64,000 nucleotides of DNA from positions 1 through 64,000 of the forward strand of contig PQAF01000040.1 in assembly GCA_003105015.1 (NCBI GenBank), given 5' to 3'. Shown here one piece after another: positions 26,421-34,737 of the stretch. The notes below the pieces were generated by a model, which worked only from the letters and a program-made list of their open reading frames with translations, had not been told where the DNA came from and did not search any database. A program made the translations under genes and the position numbers. The first letter of the stretch is position 1. Each line of letters opens with the position of its first letter. Origin of the DNA: Rhodocyclales bacterium. GTDB lineage: Bacteria; Pseudomonadota; Gammaproteobacteria; Burkholderiales; Rhodocyclaceae.

Positions 26421-26422
26421 AT
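26395..26422 (+). other. attR: dif-like XerCD site
   Basis: The XerC-side arm is CGGTGAATGAA (26395-26405), the central bases TCTGTA (26406-26411) and the XerD arm TTATGTTAAAT (26412-26422), identical to the E. coli dif XerD arm. The XerC arm is poorly dif-like and is probably the phage half. Confidence 0.8.
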
Positions 26423-26486
26423 TATTCCAAAGGGTGCCGGCAAGACTTACCTTAAATTGCAAATGCTGGGGACGGATCAGCTTTGA

Positions 26487-26573
26487 TGGTGCCCGGAGCC
26501 GGAATCGAACCGGCACGCCATTGCTGGCTAGGGATTTTAAGTCCCTTGCGTCTACCAATTTCGCCATCCGGGC
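26487..26573 (-). tRNA. tRNA-Leu(TAA)
   Basis: An 87-nucleotide leucine tRNA with a long variable arm. The anticodon loop CTTAAAA gives TAA, the T arm GGTTCGATTCC is present, the acceptor stem GCCCGGA/TCCGGGC pairs, and CCA is encoded at 26489-26487. It is the last of three tRNAs transcribed with pgsA orientation, and its 3' end is 64 bases from attR. Confidence 0.97.
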
Positions 26574-26598
26574 GAGGAAAGGAACGAAACGTAAAGGA

Positions 26599-26672
26599 TG
26601 GAGGCGGGGGTCGGAATCGAACCGGCGTAGACGGCTTTGCAGGCCGCTGCATAACCACTTTGCTACCCCGCC
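26599..26672 (-). tRNA. tRNA-Cys(GCA)
   Basis: A 74-nucleotide tRNA with acceptor stem GGCGGGG, anticodon loop CTGCAAA (GCA), T-loop GGTTCGATTCC and an encoded CCA end. It is the middle gene of the Gly-Cys-Leu cluster. Confidence 0.97.
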
Positions 26673-26739
26673 GCGGAATATCCGGGCTTGATGAAGCTAA
26701 AAGGGGAAAACGCAGTTGGCTACGCTTTCCCCGGAAATC

Positions 26740-26815
26740 TGGAGCGGGAAAGGAGTCTCGAACTCCCGACCTCAACCTTGGCAAGGTTGCGCTCTACCAA
26801 CTGAGCTATTCCCGC
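26740..26815 (-). tRNA. tRNA-Gly(GCC)
   Basis: A 76-nucleotide tRNA with acceptor stem GCGGGAA, D arm AGCTCAGTTGGTAGAGC, anticodon loop TTGCCAA (GCC), T arm GGGAGTTCGAGACTCCC-like and an encoded CCA. It is the first gene of the cluster, 14 bases after a consensus promoter. Confidence 0.97.
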
Positions 26816-26828
26816 GGAACAGGCGAGC

Positions 26829-26856
26829 ATTATAGCGACGCTGCCCGGGGTGTCAA
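26829..26856 (-). promoter_or_regulatory. Consensus promoter of the tRNA cluster
   Basis: On the - strand TTGACA (26856-26851) and TATAAT (26834-26829) are perfect hexamers separated by 16 bases, with a GC-rich (CCCCGGGC) spacer. Transcription would start near 26822, just before tRNA-Gly. Confidence 0.9.
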
Positions 26857-26873
26857 GCTTCCCTGCCCTATCC

Positions 26874-27443
26874 TCACGCCCTTTCCACGATGTGCGGCCA
26901 CGCCATTCGCAAGTAATAAATCATGGACCACAAGGTGAGTGCGGCTGCTAGATAGATCAACCACGTTCCTACACGCTGCGGCTCGAATAGCGCCATCGGA
27001 TCATGATAGAGCAGCATGGGAATGGCGACCATCTGGCTGGCTGTTTTCACCTTGCCCAGGAAGGACACCGCGACGCTTCGCGAGGCACCGATTTTGGCCA
27101 TCCACTCGCGTAACGCGGAAATGGTGATTTCCCGGCCAATGATGATGAAAGCAACGATTGTATCCGCACGGTCCAATTGGACCAGCATGATCAAGGCCGC
27201 CGCAACCATCAGTTTGTCCGCCACAGGATCGAGGAACGCACCGAATGCCGAAGTCTGCTTCAAGGTGCGCGCCAGATAACCGTCCAACCAATCGGTCATG
27301 GCTGCCACGATGAAAATGGCCGTCGCTGCGAGGTTTTGCTCGTGTGGCGCCAGCCAGTCGTGGTGAATGTAGAAAACACCGACGAAAAGCGGGATCAGGA
27401 GGATGCGGCCCCAGGTCAGCAGGTTGGGAATGTTGAGTGGCAT
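26874..27443 (-). CDS. pgsA: CDP-diacylglycerol-glycerol-3-phosphate 3-phosphatidyltransferase
   Basis: It makes phosphatidylglycerol phosphate in the inner membrane. The 189-residue protein has several membrane segments and the CDP-alcohol phosphotransferase motif around Asp51-Asp76 (DWLDGYLART...GAFLDPVADK), with Asp72 and Asp76 as the last two metal ligands. It follows uvrC by 18 bases, the common uvrC-pgsA-tRNA order. Confidence 0.96.
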   Translation of the reverse strand: MPLNIPNLLTWGRILLIPLFVGVFYIHHDWLAPHEQNLAATAIFIVAAMTDWLDGYLARTLKQTSAFGAFLDPVADKLMVAAALIMLVQLDRADTIVAFIIIGREITISALREWMAKIGASRSVAVSFLGKVKTASQMVAIPMLLYHDPMALFEPQRVGTWLIYLAAALTLWSMIYYLRMAWPHIVERA

Positions 27444-27461
27444 CGTCCGGTCTCTTCGCGG

Positions 27462-29258
27462 TCAGTGCAGCTGATTGTAAATCTCTTCAGCCAGTTTGCG
27501 GCTGATGCCGTCTACTCGACACAAGTCTTCCACCGTAGCCGACTTGACGCCCTGCAAGCCGCCGAACTGCGCCAGGAGGCGCTTGCGCTTGGCCGGCCCG
27601 ACGCCGGGAATGTCTTCCAGGCTCGAGCGGTTGCGCACTTTCGCACGGCGGGCGCGGTGGCCGGCGATGGCGAAACGGTGTGCCTCGTCGCGGACCTGCT
27701 GGATGAGGTGCAGGGCCGGATCGTTCGCCGGCAGGTTCAACGGCTCGTCCGTGCCCGGCAGGAGCAGCGTTTCCAGGCCGGGCTTGCGTTCCTCGCCTTT
27801 CGCCACGCCGACCGCCGGCAGGTCGGCGAGGCCCAGCTCGGCGAGGATGTCACGCGCGGCGCCCACCTGCCCCTTGCCGCCGTCGATCAGGATCAGGTCC
27901 GGCCGCACGCCCTCCCCCGCCGCGACTTTTTCGTAGCGGCGTTCCAGCGCCTGGCGCATCGCGGCGTAGTCGTCTCCGGGTGTGATGCCGGCAATGTTGT
28001 AGCGCCGGTATTCGCCCTTTTTCATGGCGCCGTCTACGCACACCACGCAGGAGGCGACGGTGGCCTCGCCCAGGGTGTGGCTGATGTCGAAGCACTCGAT
28101 GCGCCGCAACGGTTCGGCTGCGCCGAGCACGTCTCGCAAGCGCTCGAGACGGCCCTCGGCATTGGCCTTCAGCATCGCCTGCGCTTCGATGGCATGGCGG
28201 GCATTTTTTTCCGCCATCGCCAGCCAAGCGCGCTCCATTTCGTGGCGCGGCCGCTGCAGGGCGACGGCATGGCCTGCCATTCCTCCCAGGATGGCCTCGC
28301 ATTCCGCGTCCACGTCGAGATTGACGAGCACGCGAGGCGGCGCCGGATGGTCGGCGTAATGCTGCTCGAGGAAGGCCGTCAGGGCTTCCTCGGGCGCGCA
28401 GTCCTGGGCATTCTGGGGAAAGTGCGCCTTGTCGCCCAGGTGCCGCCCACCGCGCACCATGGCGTGGTTGATCACCAGCATGCCGCGCTCCGCCACGGCG
28501 GCGACGATGTCGACGTCCTCCTCGCGCGCGCTTTCGACGTACTGCCGGTGCAGCACCTTCTGCAGGGAGCGGATCTGGTCGCGCAGCGCCGCCGCCTTCT
28601 CGAAATGCAATCGGTCGGCTTCCGCCTGCATGGCCTCGGTCAACCGCTCGATGACTTCGCCGTGCCGGCCCTTGAGGAACATCTCGGCCAAGCGCACGTC
28701 GGCGGCATAGTCGGCCTCGGTGATCAGACCGACGCAGGGCGCGCTGCAGCGGCCGATCTGGTGCAGCAGGCAGGGCCGCGAGCGGTTCTGGAACACCGGG
28801 TTCTCGCAGGTGCGCAGCAGGAAGACGCGCTGCAGCAGGTGGATGCTCTCGCGCACCGCCTGCGCGTTGGGAAACGGCCCGAAGTAGCGCGCGCCCTTGT
28901 CGAAGGCGCCGCGATGAAAGGCGATGCGCGGGCAGGCGTCGGCCGACAGCTCGATGTAGGGATAGGACTTGTCGTCGCGGAAGAGGATGTTGAACTTCGG
29001 CGCCAGGCGCTTGATGAGGTTGTTCTCGAGGATCAGCGCCTCGGCCTCGGAACGGGTGGCGGACACCTCGACGCTGGCCACCTGCCCGACCATGAGCCGG
29101 ATGCGCGGGCTCAGGTTGGTCTTCTGGAAGTAGGAGGCGACGCGTTTCTTGAGGGCCTTGGCCTTGCCGACGTAGAGCACGCGGCCCTCGGCGTCGAGCA
29201 TGCGGTAGACCCCGGGTTCCTCGGGCAGGGAACGGATCAGGGCCTTGCTGTCGAACAT
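27462..29258 (-). CDS. uvrC: Excinuclease ABC subunit C
   Basis: The nucleotide-excision repair endonuclease that makes both incisions. The 598 residues hold an N-terminal GIY-YIG domain (EEPGVYRMLDAEGRVLYVGKAK), a UvrB-binding UVR motif near 200-235, an RNase H-like domain (ECFDISHTLGEATVASCVV, LILIDGGKGQ) and a C-terminal HhH pair (LEDIPGVGPAKRKRLL). The frame is open upstream across another gene, so the start is set at the ATG at 29258, 2 bases after the uracil-DNA glycosylase stop. Confidence 0.97.
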   Translation of the reverse strand: MFDSKALIRSLPEEPGVYRMLDAEGRVLYVGKAKALKKRVASYFQKTNLSPRIRLMVGQVASVEVSATRSEAEALILENNLIKRLAPKFNILFRDDKSYPYIELSADACPRIAFHRGAFDKGARYFGPFPNAQAVRESIHLLQRVFLLRTCENPVFQNRSRPCLLHQIGRCSAPCVGLITEADYAADVRLAEMFLKGRHGEVIERLTEAMQAEADRLHFEKAAALRDQIRSLQKVLHRQYVESAREEDVDIVAAVAERGMLVINHAMVRGGRHLGDKAHFPQNAQDCAPEEALTAFLEQHYADHPAPPRVLVNLDVDAECEAILGGMAGHAVALQRPRHEMERAWLAMAEKNARHAIEAQAMLKANAEGRLERLRDVLGAAEPLRRIECFDISHTLGEATVASCVVCVDGAMKKGEYRRYNIAGITPGDDYAAMRQALERRYEKVAAGEGVRPDLILIDGGKGQVGAARDILAELGLADLPAVGVAKGEERKPGLETLLLPGTDEPLNLPANDPALHLIQQVRDEAHRFAIAGHRARRAKVRNRSSLEDIPGVGPAKRKRLLAQFGGLQGVKSATVEDLCRVDGISRKLAEEIYNQLH

Positions 29259-29260
29259 GG

Positions 29261-29896
29261 TCAGAGATCGCTGCGGATGGCGTCGAAGACGGCGTGGAAA
29301 CCCGCCTCGGTCAATCGGCCCGTCTGCGTGTTGTAGCGGCTGCAGTGATAGCTGTCGTGCAGGATGCGCCCGTCCGGCAAGACGTGGCGGGCGCCGTGGG
29401 CGAACTTGCAGGCGCTGCGCTTCAAAGTCAGCGCCTGCAGCACGGCGTTGTGCGCCACCAGGCCCAGCGCCAGGATGACGCGCGCTTCCGGTGCGGCGGC
29501 CAGCTCGGCGGCCAGGTAGCGGTTGCAGGTCTTGATTTCGCCCGTTTCCGGCTTGTTCTCCGGCGGCACGCACTTCACGGCGTTGGTGATGCGGCAGCCG
29601 CTGAGTTGCAAGCCATCGTCCGCCGAGACGGACTGCGGCCGGCTGGCGTAGCCGAAACGATGCAGGGTGGAATACAGCAGGACGCCGGCGTAGTCGCCGG
29701 TGAACGGCCGCCCGGTGCGGTTGGCGCCGTTGTAGCCCGGCGCCAGGCCGACGATGAGCAGGCTCGCTTTGGGATCGCCGAAAGGCGGCACAGGACGTGC
29801 GAAATAGCTGGGCTGCGTGCGGCGGCAATCCGCGAGGAAGCCCGCCAGGCGCGGGCAGGCGCGGCATTCGAGCAGCGTCGTCGCGGTCGCCGGCAT
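29261..29896 (-). CDS. Family 5 (UDGb-type) uracil-DNA glycosylase
   Basis: A 211-residue glycosylase with the motif GLAPGYNGANRTGRPFTGDYAG characteristic of UDGb enzymes, and the second motif region DSYHCSRYNTQTGRLT. Four cysteines (CRAC near residues 11-14, CVPP and CNRY near 109-124) probably hold an Fe-S cluster. UDGb removes uracil and other deaminated bases. It lies between nagZ and uvrC with very short gaps, which pairs two DNA-repair genes in one operon. The His-Pro-Ser motif of many homologues is His-Cys-Ser here. Confidence 0.9.
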   Translation of the reverse strand: MPATATTLLECRACPRLAGFLADCRRTQPSYFARPVPPFGDPKASLLIVGLAPGYNGANRTGRPFTGDYAGVLLYSTLHRFGYASRPQSVSADDGLQLSGCRITNAVKCVPPENKPETGEIKTCNRYLAAELAAAPEARVILALGLVAHNAVLQALTLKRSACKFAHGARHVLPDGRILHDSYHCSRYNTQTGRLTEAGFHAVFDAIRSDL

Positions 29897-29899
29897 GCC

Positions 29900-30934
29900 C
29901 TACTCCTTCACCGCCTCGAGCATCGCCAGCGCCTGCCGGTAGGCGGGCTCGCCCTGCAAGGCCTCGAGGGACAGCGCCGGCGCGGCAGGCAGCAGCTTCT
30001 CCAGCCGTCTCGCGGAGACGGGGTCGTGCTGCGGCCGCCACTCACGCAGCAGCAGCAGCGCCGCGTCCGGGTTGTTGCACACCAGCACCATGTCGCAGCC
30101 GGCAGCGAGGGCGGCATCGGCGCGCTCGACGAAGCCGCCGGCGACGCTGGCGCCCTCCATCGAGAGGTCGTCGCTGAAGATGACGCCGTCGAAGCCGAGC
30201 TCGCCGCGCAGCACGTAGCGCAGCCAATAGGAGGAGAAGCCGGCCGGGCCAGGATCGAGGTTCTCGTAGATGACGTGCGCCGGCATGACGGCGGCGAGAT
30301 CCATCTTGCGGTGGGCACGGTAGGGCGCAAGGTCCGGATATAGCGCCTGCACCGGCCGCGTGTCGACCGGGATCGCCACGTGGGAATCGGCGGCGACGAA
30401 GCCGTGGCCGGGAAAATGCTTGCCGACATTGGCCATGCCGGCGCGCCGCAGTCCGGCGATCAGGGCGCCGGCGAGCGCCGTCACCGCGGCAGGATCGCGA
30501 TGGAAGGCGCGATTGCCGATGATTTCGCTGGTGCCGTGGTCGAGGTCGAGCACCGGCGTGAAGCTGAGGTCGATGCCACAGGCGCGCAGCTCGGCGGCCA
30601 GCACGTAGCCGGCTGCCGTCGCCGATTCCAGGGCGCGGGCGGGGTCCGCGTCCCACAGCGCGCCGAGCGCGCGCATCGGCGGCAGCACGGTGAAGCCGTG
30701 GCGAAAGCGCTGCACGCGTCCGCCCTCGTGGTCGATGGCGATCAGCAGCGGCGGCTGCCGCAGCGCGTGAATCTCGAAAGTCAGTTCCTGCAATACGGCG
30801 AGCGACTCGAAATTGCGCTTGAACAGGATGACGCCGCCGACCAGCGGATGCTGCAGGAGTTCGCGCTCTTCGGCGGTGAGGCGCGGCCCCTCCAGATCGA
30901 GCATGAGCGGGCCGAGCGGCAGGGAAACGGTCAT
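29900..30934 (-). CDS. nagZ: Beta-N-acetylhexosaminidase NagZ
   Basis: A cytoplasmic glycoside hydrolase family 3 enzyme of peptidoglycan recycling; it removes GlcNAc from anhydro-muropeptides. The 344-residue protein carries GKHFPGHG, the NagZ signature with the loop His used as acid/base, and the nucleophile Asp in GVIFSDDLSMEGA. It overlaps acpS by 4 bases. Confidence 0.96.
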   Translation of the reverse strand: MTVSLPLGPLMLDLEGPRLTAEERELLQHPLVGGVILFKRNFESLAVLQELTFEIHALRQPPLLIAIDHEGGRVQRFRHGFTVLPPMRALGALWDADPARALESATAAGYVLAAELRACGIDLSFTPVLDLDHGTSEIIGNRAFHRDPAAVTALAGALIAGLRRAGMANVGKHFPGHGFVAADSHVAIPVDTRPVQALYPDLAPYRAHRKMDLAAVMPAHVIYENLDPGPAGFSSYWLRYVLRGELGFDGVIFSDDLSMEGASVAGGFVERADAALAAGCDMVLVCNNPDAALLLLREWRPQHDPVSARRLEKLLPAAPALSLEALQGEPAYRQALAMLEAVKE

Positions 30935-31317
30935 GGCGTGTCTTCCTTTTCCACGACGACGAAGGCGATGGCGGTGTCGGATTCGTCGCTCAGGCTGAGA
31001 TGGGCCCGCAGCCGCCTTGACTGCATCCAGTCGGCCAGCGGCGGCGCGTACTCGAAGCTGGGGCGGCCGATGCCGTCGCTCTGCACCGCGATGTTGTGCA
31101 GCGTCGCCGGATCGCGCAGGCCAAGGCCGAGGGCCTTGCCGAGCGCCTCCTTGGCGGCGAAACGCTTGGCGAGGAAGGCGGCCGGGCTGGACGCCTGGCG
31201 ATAGCGTTCCATCTCGACGGCCGCCAGCAGCTTGGCGGCGGCGCGTTCGCCGTGCTCGGCCAGCATCCGTTCGATGCGCGCGATGGCGACGATGTCGGTG
31301 CCGACGCCGTGAATCAC
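30931..31317 (-). CDS. acpS: Holo-[acyl-carrier-protein] synthase
   Basis: It transfers 4'-phosphopantetheine to acyl carrier protein. The 128-residue protein begins (V)[17 protein letters not shown] with a GTG start that overlaps the pdxJ stop (GTGA). The catalytic segment is [17 protein letters not shown]. Its substrate AcpP is encoded at 45085-45324. Confidence 0.95.
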   Translation of the reverse strand: MIHGVGTDIVAIARIERMLAEHGERAAAKLLAAVEMERYRQASSPAAFLAKRFAAKEALGKALGLGLRDPATLHNIAVQSDGIGRPSFEYAPPLADWMQSRRLRAHLSLSDESDTAIAFVVVEKEDTP

Positions 31318-32039
31318 CGCCGTGCCTCCAGCATCAGCTGCTTCATGCGGCGCACCGCCTCCTGCCAGCCGCAGAAGATGGCCTCGGCGACGATGGCATG
31401 GCCGATGTTCAATTCGACGATCTCGGGAATGGCGGCCATCGGCTTGACGTTCTCGTAGTGCAGGCCGTGGCCGGCATTCACCTTGAAGCCGAGCTTGTGG
31501 GCGTAGCGCGCCGCCTCGGCGACGCGCTCGAGTTCCTCGCGGATTTCCGCCGGCGCCACGGCCTCGGCGTAGCGGCCGGTATGGATCTCGATGGCCGGCA
31601 CGCCGCATTCCCGCGCGGCATCGATCTGGCGCGCCTCGGCGTCGATGAAGAGCGAGACGCGGATGCCGGCCTCGGTCGCGGCGCGGCAGGCGGCGCGCAC
31701 GCGCTCGAAGCCCCCCGCCACGTCGAGACCGCCCTCGGTGGTGAGTTCCTGCCGCCGCTCCGGCACGAAGCAGACGTCGTGCGGACGGATGCGCAGGGCG
31801 AAGGCCACCATCTCGTCGGTGACGGCTGCCTCCAGATTCATGCGCGTCTTCAGCTTGCCGCGCAGGATCTCGACGTCGCGATCCTGGATGTGGCGGCGGT
31901 CCTCGCGCAGGTGCAGGGTGATGAGGTCCGCCCCGCTCTCCTCGGCCAATAGCGCCGCGCGGACGGGGTCGGGATAGGATGTGCCGCGCGCCTGGCGCAG
32001 CGTCGCGACATGGTCGATATTGACGCCCAGTTCAATCAT
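31314..32039 (-). CDS. pdxJ: Pyridoxine 5'-phosphate synthase
   Basis: It closes the pyridoxine ring from DXP and aminoacetone phosphate. The 241-residue TIM barrel begins [19 protein letters not shown], and has the catalytic Glu/His regions [16 protein letters not shown] and [15 protein letters not shown] at 32063 that overlaps the recO stop (GTGA) is an alternative start adding eight residues. Confidence 0.97.
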   Translation of the reverse strand: MIELGVNIDHVATLRQARGTSYPDPVRAALLAEESGADLITLHLREDRRHIQDRDVEILRGKLKTRMNLEAAVTDEMVAFALRIRPHDVCFVPERRQELTTEGGLDVAGGFERVRAACRAATEAGIRVSLFIDAEARQIDAARECGVPAIEIHTGRYAEAVAPAEIREELERVAEAARYAHKLGFKVNAGHGLHYENVKPMAAIPEIVELNIGHAIVAEAIFCGWQEAVRRMKQLMLEARR

Positions 32040-32059
32040 CCCACAGGGATTTCCGTTGG

Positions 32060-32788
32060 TCACAGTTCCTGCAACTCCATGAAGACGCGGCGCGAACTCA
32101 ATCGCTGGCCGCCGAGGTAATGATGTATCAGCATGCGCATCAGCTGCTTGCACTGGGCGAGCGTCTCGGCCTCGCTGAAATCGTCCTGGGCGATGGCCAG
32201 CAGGGCCCGCCCGGAAAACGACTCGGCTTCGCCCGCTTCGCCGCCCAGCAGCACCGGCCCCCGCTCGAGGACGTAAGCGTAGCGCTTTTGCGGGTCCACC
32301 GGCCGGCCGCTGTCCGCCTCGCGGTCCAGCGTCAGGCCGTAGCCGAGTTCCTTCAGCAGCGTCTTCTCGAAGCGCCGCAGCGAGGCCTGGCCCGGTTCGC
32401 CCACCGCCAGGGCATGCACCGCCTCGGCATAGGCCTGGAACAGCGCCGGATGCGCATCCTCGCGCGGCAGCAGCTTGAGCAGCAGCTCGTTCATGTAGTA
32501 GCCGAGCAGCAGCGCCTGCGCCTGCAGCAGCGGCTGGCCGCCGATCCATTCGACCTTGGCCAGGGTGCGCATCTCGCCCTGGCCAAACCAGCCCAGTTCG
32601 AGCGGCTGGAAGGCCATCAGCAGCCCACGCATGGCCGAGCGCGGCCGGCGGGCGCCGCGCGCCACCAGCGCGATCCGGCCGTAATCCCGGGTAAGCGCCT
32701 CGACGATCAGGCTGGTTTCGCGGAAGGGATGGGTATGCAGGACGTAGGCCGCCTGCCCATCCACCCTGCCCTTGCCGGACCCGCTCAT
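32060..32788 (-). CDS. recO: DNA repair protein RecO
   Basis: The 242-residue RecO anneals ssDNA and helps load RecA with RecR. The N-terminal OB fold includes [21 protein letters not shown], and the helical region contains [15 protein letters not shown] and YEL-like turns ([11 protein letters not shown]). No C-terminal zinc cysteines are seen. Its ATG overlaps the era stop by 4 bases. Confidence 0.94.
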   Translation of the reverse strand: MSGSGKGRVDGQAAYVLHTHPFRETSLIVEALTRDYGRIALVARGARRPRSAMRGLLMAFQPLELGWFGQGEMRTLAKVEWIGGQPLLQAQALLLGYYMNELLLKLLPREDAHPALFQAYAEAVHALAVGEPGQASLRRFEKTLLKELGYGLTLDREADSGRPVDPQKRYAYVLERGPVLLGGEAGEAESFSGRALLAIAQDDFSEAETLAQCKQLMRMLIHHYLGGQRLSSRRVFMELQEL

Positions 32789-33678
32789 TCGTAACCCAGG
32801 CTCTTCAGCGCCCGCTCGTCGTCCGCCCAGCCGCCCTTGACCTTGACCCAGACCTCGAGGAACACCTTGCCGCCGAACAGCTTCTCCATGTCGCGCCGCG
32901 CGTCGCTGGCGATGGCCTTCAGCTGCTCGCCGCCCCTGCCGATGACGATGGCCTTATGCGCCGGCTTGTCGACGATGATGGCCGCATGGATCCGCCGCAG
33001 CGCGCCCTCCAGTTCGAAGCGCTCGATCTCCACCGTCATGCCGTAGGGCAGCTCCTCGCCCAGGCGGCGGAACAGCTTCTCACGCAGGAATTCGGCCGCC
33101 AGGAAGCGTTCGCTGCGGTCGGTCAGGTCGTCCTCGCCGAACAGCGGTGCCGATTCGGGCAGGTAGCGGGCCGCCGCATCGAGCAGTTCCTCGCCACCGA
33201 CGCCGCTGGCGGCGCACACCGGCACGATCTCGGCGAAGGGATGGGCCTTGGCCATTTCCGCGATGAATGGCAGCAGGCGCTGCTTGTCGGCGAGGCGGTC
33301 GATCTTGTTGATCACCAGTAGCACCGTCTTGCCCTCCGGGATCATCGCCAGGATGCGCTTGTCGTCTTCCGTGAAGCGCCCCGCCTCGATCACGAGGAGG
33401 AGGACGTCGACATCGTGCAGCGCCTGCGAGACGCCGCGGTTCATCAGGCGGTTGAGCGCATTCTTGTGCTTGATCTGGAAGCCGGGCGTATCGACGAAAA
33501 CGAATTGCTGCCCGGGCCGGGTGAGCACGCCGGTGATGCGATGGCGCGTCGTCTGCGCCTTGCGCGAGACGATGCTGATCTTCTGGCCGATCAGTCGATT
33601 GAGCAGCGTCGACTTGCCGACGTTCGGCCTGCCGACGATGGCTAGGTGGCCGCAGCGGAATCCGCCAGACACGTTCAT
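32785..33678 (-). CDS. era: GTPase Era
   Basis: This 297-residue GTPase assists 30S ribosome maturation. The G1 motif GRPNVGKST (about 15-23), switch region TTRHRITG, G3 DTPGF and G4 NKID are all visible. A C-terminal KH domain follows ([19 protein letters not shown]). It overlaps rnc by 4 bases, the conserved rnc-era pair. Confidence 0.97.
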   Translation of the reverse strand: MNVSGGFRCGHLAIVGRPNVGKSTLLNRLIGQKISIVSRKAQTTRHRITGVLTRPGQQFVFVDTPGFQIKHKNALNRLMNRGVSQALHDVDVLLLVIEAGRFTEDDKRILAMIPEGKTVLLVINKIDRLADKQRLLPFIAEMAKAHPFAEIVPVCAASGVGGEELLDAAARYLPESAPLFGEDDLTDRSERFLAAEFLREKLFRRLGEELPYGMTVEIERFELEGALRRIHAAIIVDKPAHKAIVIGRGGEQLKAIASDARRDMEKLFGGKVFLEVWVKVKGGWADDERALKSLGYE

Positions 33679-34346
33679 TTCTTACCCGTCTGCTCGAACG
33701 CACGCCTTGCGGCTTCCTGCTCGGCGGCGCGACGGCTAGGTCCGCATCCTGTGGCGGAGATGCCGAGTTCGGGTATCAGGCACTCGACTTCGAACTCCTG
33801 GGCATGCGCTTCTCCTCGCGTGGCACGCAATTGGTACTGCGGCAAGGCCAGCCTGCGTCCCTGCAGGAACTCCTGCAACGTTGTCTTGGCGTCCTTGCCC
33901 GAACGATGGGGATCCAGGTTTGAGAGGGAAGACTCGTAGAGGCGTAGAATCGTGTGCCGGGCTTGCTCGAAGCCGCCATCGACGAAGACAGCGCCGAAGA
34001 CGGCTTCCAGCGCGTCGGCGAGAATCGAGGGACGGCGGAACCCCCCGCTCTTCAGCTCACCTTCTCCAAGGCGCAATTGCTCGCCAAGGCCAAGCCTTTG
34101 TGCGATTTCGGCCAAGGTCTCCTGACGCACCAGGTTGGCGCGAAGGCGGGACAGATCCCCCTCGCGCACCCCCGCAAAACGTTCATACAAGGCTTGCGCG
34201 ATCACGCAGTTGAGTACGCTATCCCCGAGAAACTCCAGCCGCTCATTATGCTGCGCAGAAAAGCTTCGATGCGTCAACGCCTGATCCAGTATGCCCCGGC
34301 TAACGAAAGCGTAGCCGATGGCACGCTCAATGGATGGCAGGCTCAT
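33675..34346 (-). CDS. rnc: Ribonuclease III
   Basis: The double-stranded RNA endonuclease has 223 residues. The nuclease signature is [13 protein letters not shown], and the second metal site is in [18 protein letters not shown] dsRNA-binding domain covers about 150-220. It follows the DUF4845 gene by 11 bases in the lepB-rnc-era order. Confidence 0.97.
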   Translation of the reverse strand: MSLPSIERAIGYAFVSRGILDQALTHRSFSAQHNERLEFLGDSVLNCVIAQALYERFAGVREGDLSRLRANLVRQETLAEIAQRLGLGEQLRLGEGELKSGGFRRPSILADALEAVFGAVFVDGGFEQARHTILRLYESSLSNLDPHRSGKDAKTTLQEFLQGRRLALPQYQLRATRGEAHAQEFEVECLIPELGISATGCGPSRRAAEQEAARRAFEQTGKK

Positions 34347-34357
34347 TCACCAGCGAC

Positions 34358-34726
34358 TCACTCGATCGGTCGCTTGCTGCCTGAACTGCTGCCCGCATAA
34401 TCAATGAGGATGCTGACGTTCCCGGCAATAGGGATTTTCTTTGCGTATTCGAAGGAGATGACCAACTGGCTGCCTTCCTTGGTCACCTCCAGATCGGCGC
34501 CAGTGATGCTGGGGGTCTCATCTACGGTGGCCTGGCGATCATAGGCACTCCGCACCTCCGCCACCGTGGCGGCTCCGCTGTTCGCGATGGTCTTGATGTG
34601 CTTGACGACCGTGAAGTACTCAATCACCGAAGGCACCACCTTCATGCCGACGACGGCAACGCCAATCAAGACCGCGCTGACTATGATCAGGCCAATCAGG
34701 CTCAAACCCCGCTGCTGTTTAATCAT
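34358..34726 (-). CDS. DUF4845 membrane protein
   Basis: A 122-residue protein with one N-terminal membrane segment (GLSLIGLIIVSAVLIGVAVVG) and a small periplasmic domain (VPSVIEYFTVVKHIKTIAN...). This pseudopilin-like DUF4845 protein is typically found between lepB and rnc in Beta- and Gammaproteobacteria. Function unknown. Confidence 0.85.
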   Translation of the reverse strand: MIKQQRGLSLIGLIIVSAVLIGVAVVGMKVVPSVIEYFTVVKHIKTIANSGAATVAEVRSAYDRQATVDETPSITGADLEVTKEGSQLVISFEYAKKIPIAGNVSILIDYAGSSSGSKRPIE

Positions 34727-34737
34727 ACCGCGCTCCT

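Larger units (their letters stand above)
16806..26422. mobile_element. Integrated filamentous phage (inovirus) flanked by dif-like sites
   Basis: The element carries a full set of inovirus functions on the - strand (Rep, ssDNA-binding protein, coat proteins, pIII-like, pVI-like, Zot/pI) and a + strand accessory module. No integrase or transposase gene is present. Both ends share 18 of 19 bases around a dif core: 16815-16833 and 26404-26422. Integration by host XerC/XerD at the chromosomal dif is therefore inferred, as for other Xer-exploiting filamentous phages. No pIV secretin was seen, so export would use a host secretin. Confidence 0.9.

Noticed and set aside
26423..26486. Terminator of the tRNA cluster next to attR
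   Set aside because: No stem followed by a T run is visible in these 64 bases, so read-through into the prophage is possible but no feature can be called.
27177..29336. A 719-codon + strand frame opposite uvrC
   Set aside because: It is the antisense shadow of uvrC and pgsA; the amino acid composition is His/Arg/Ala-rich without domains.
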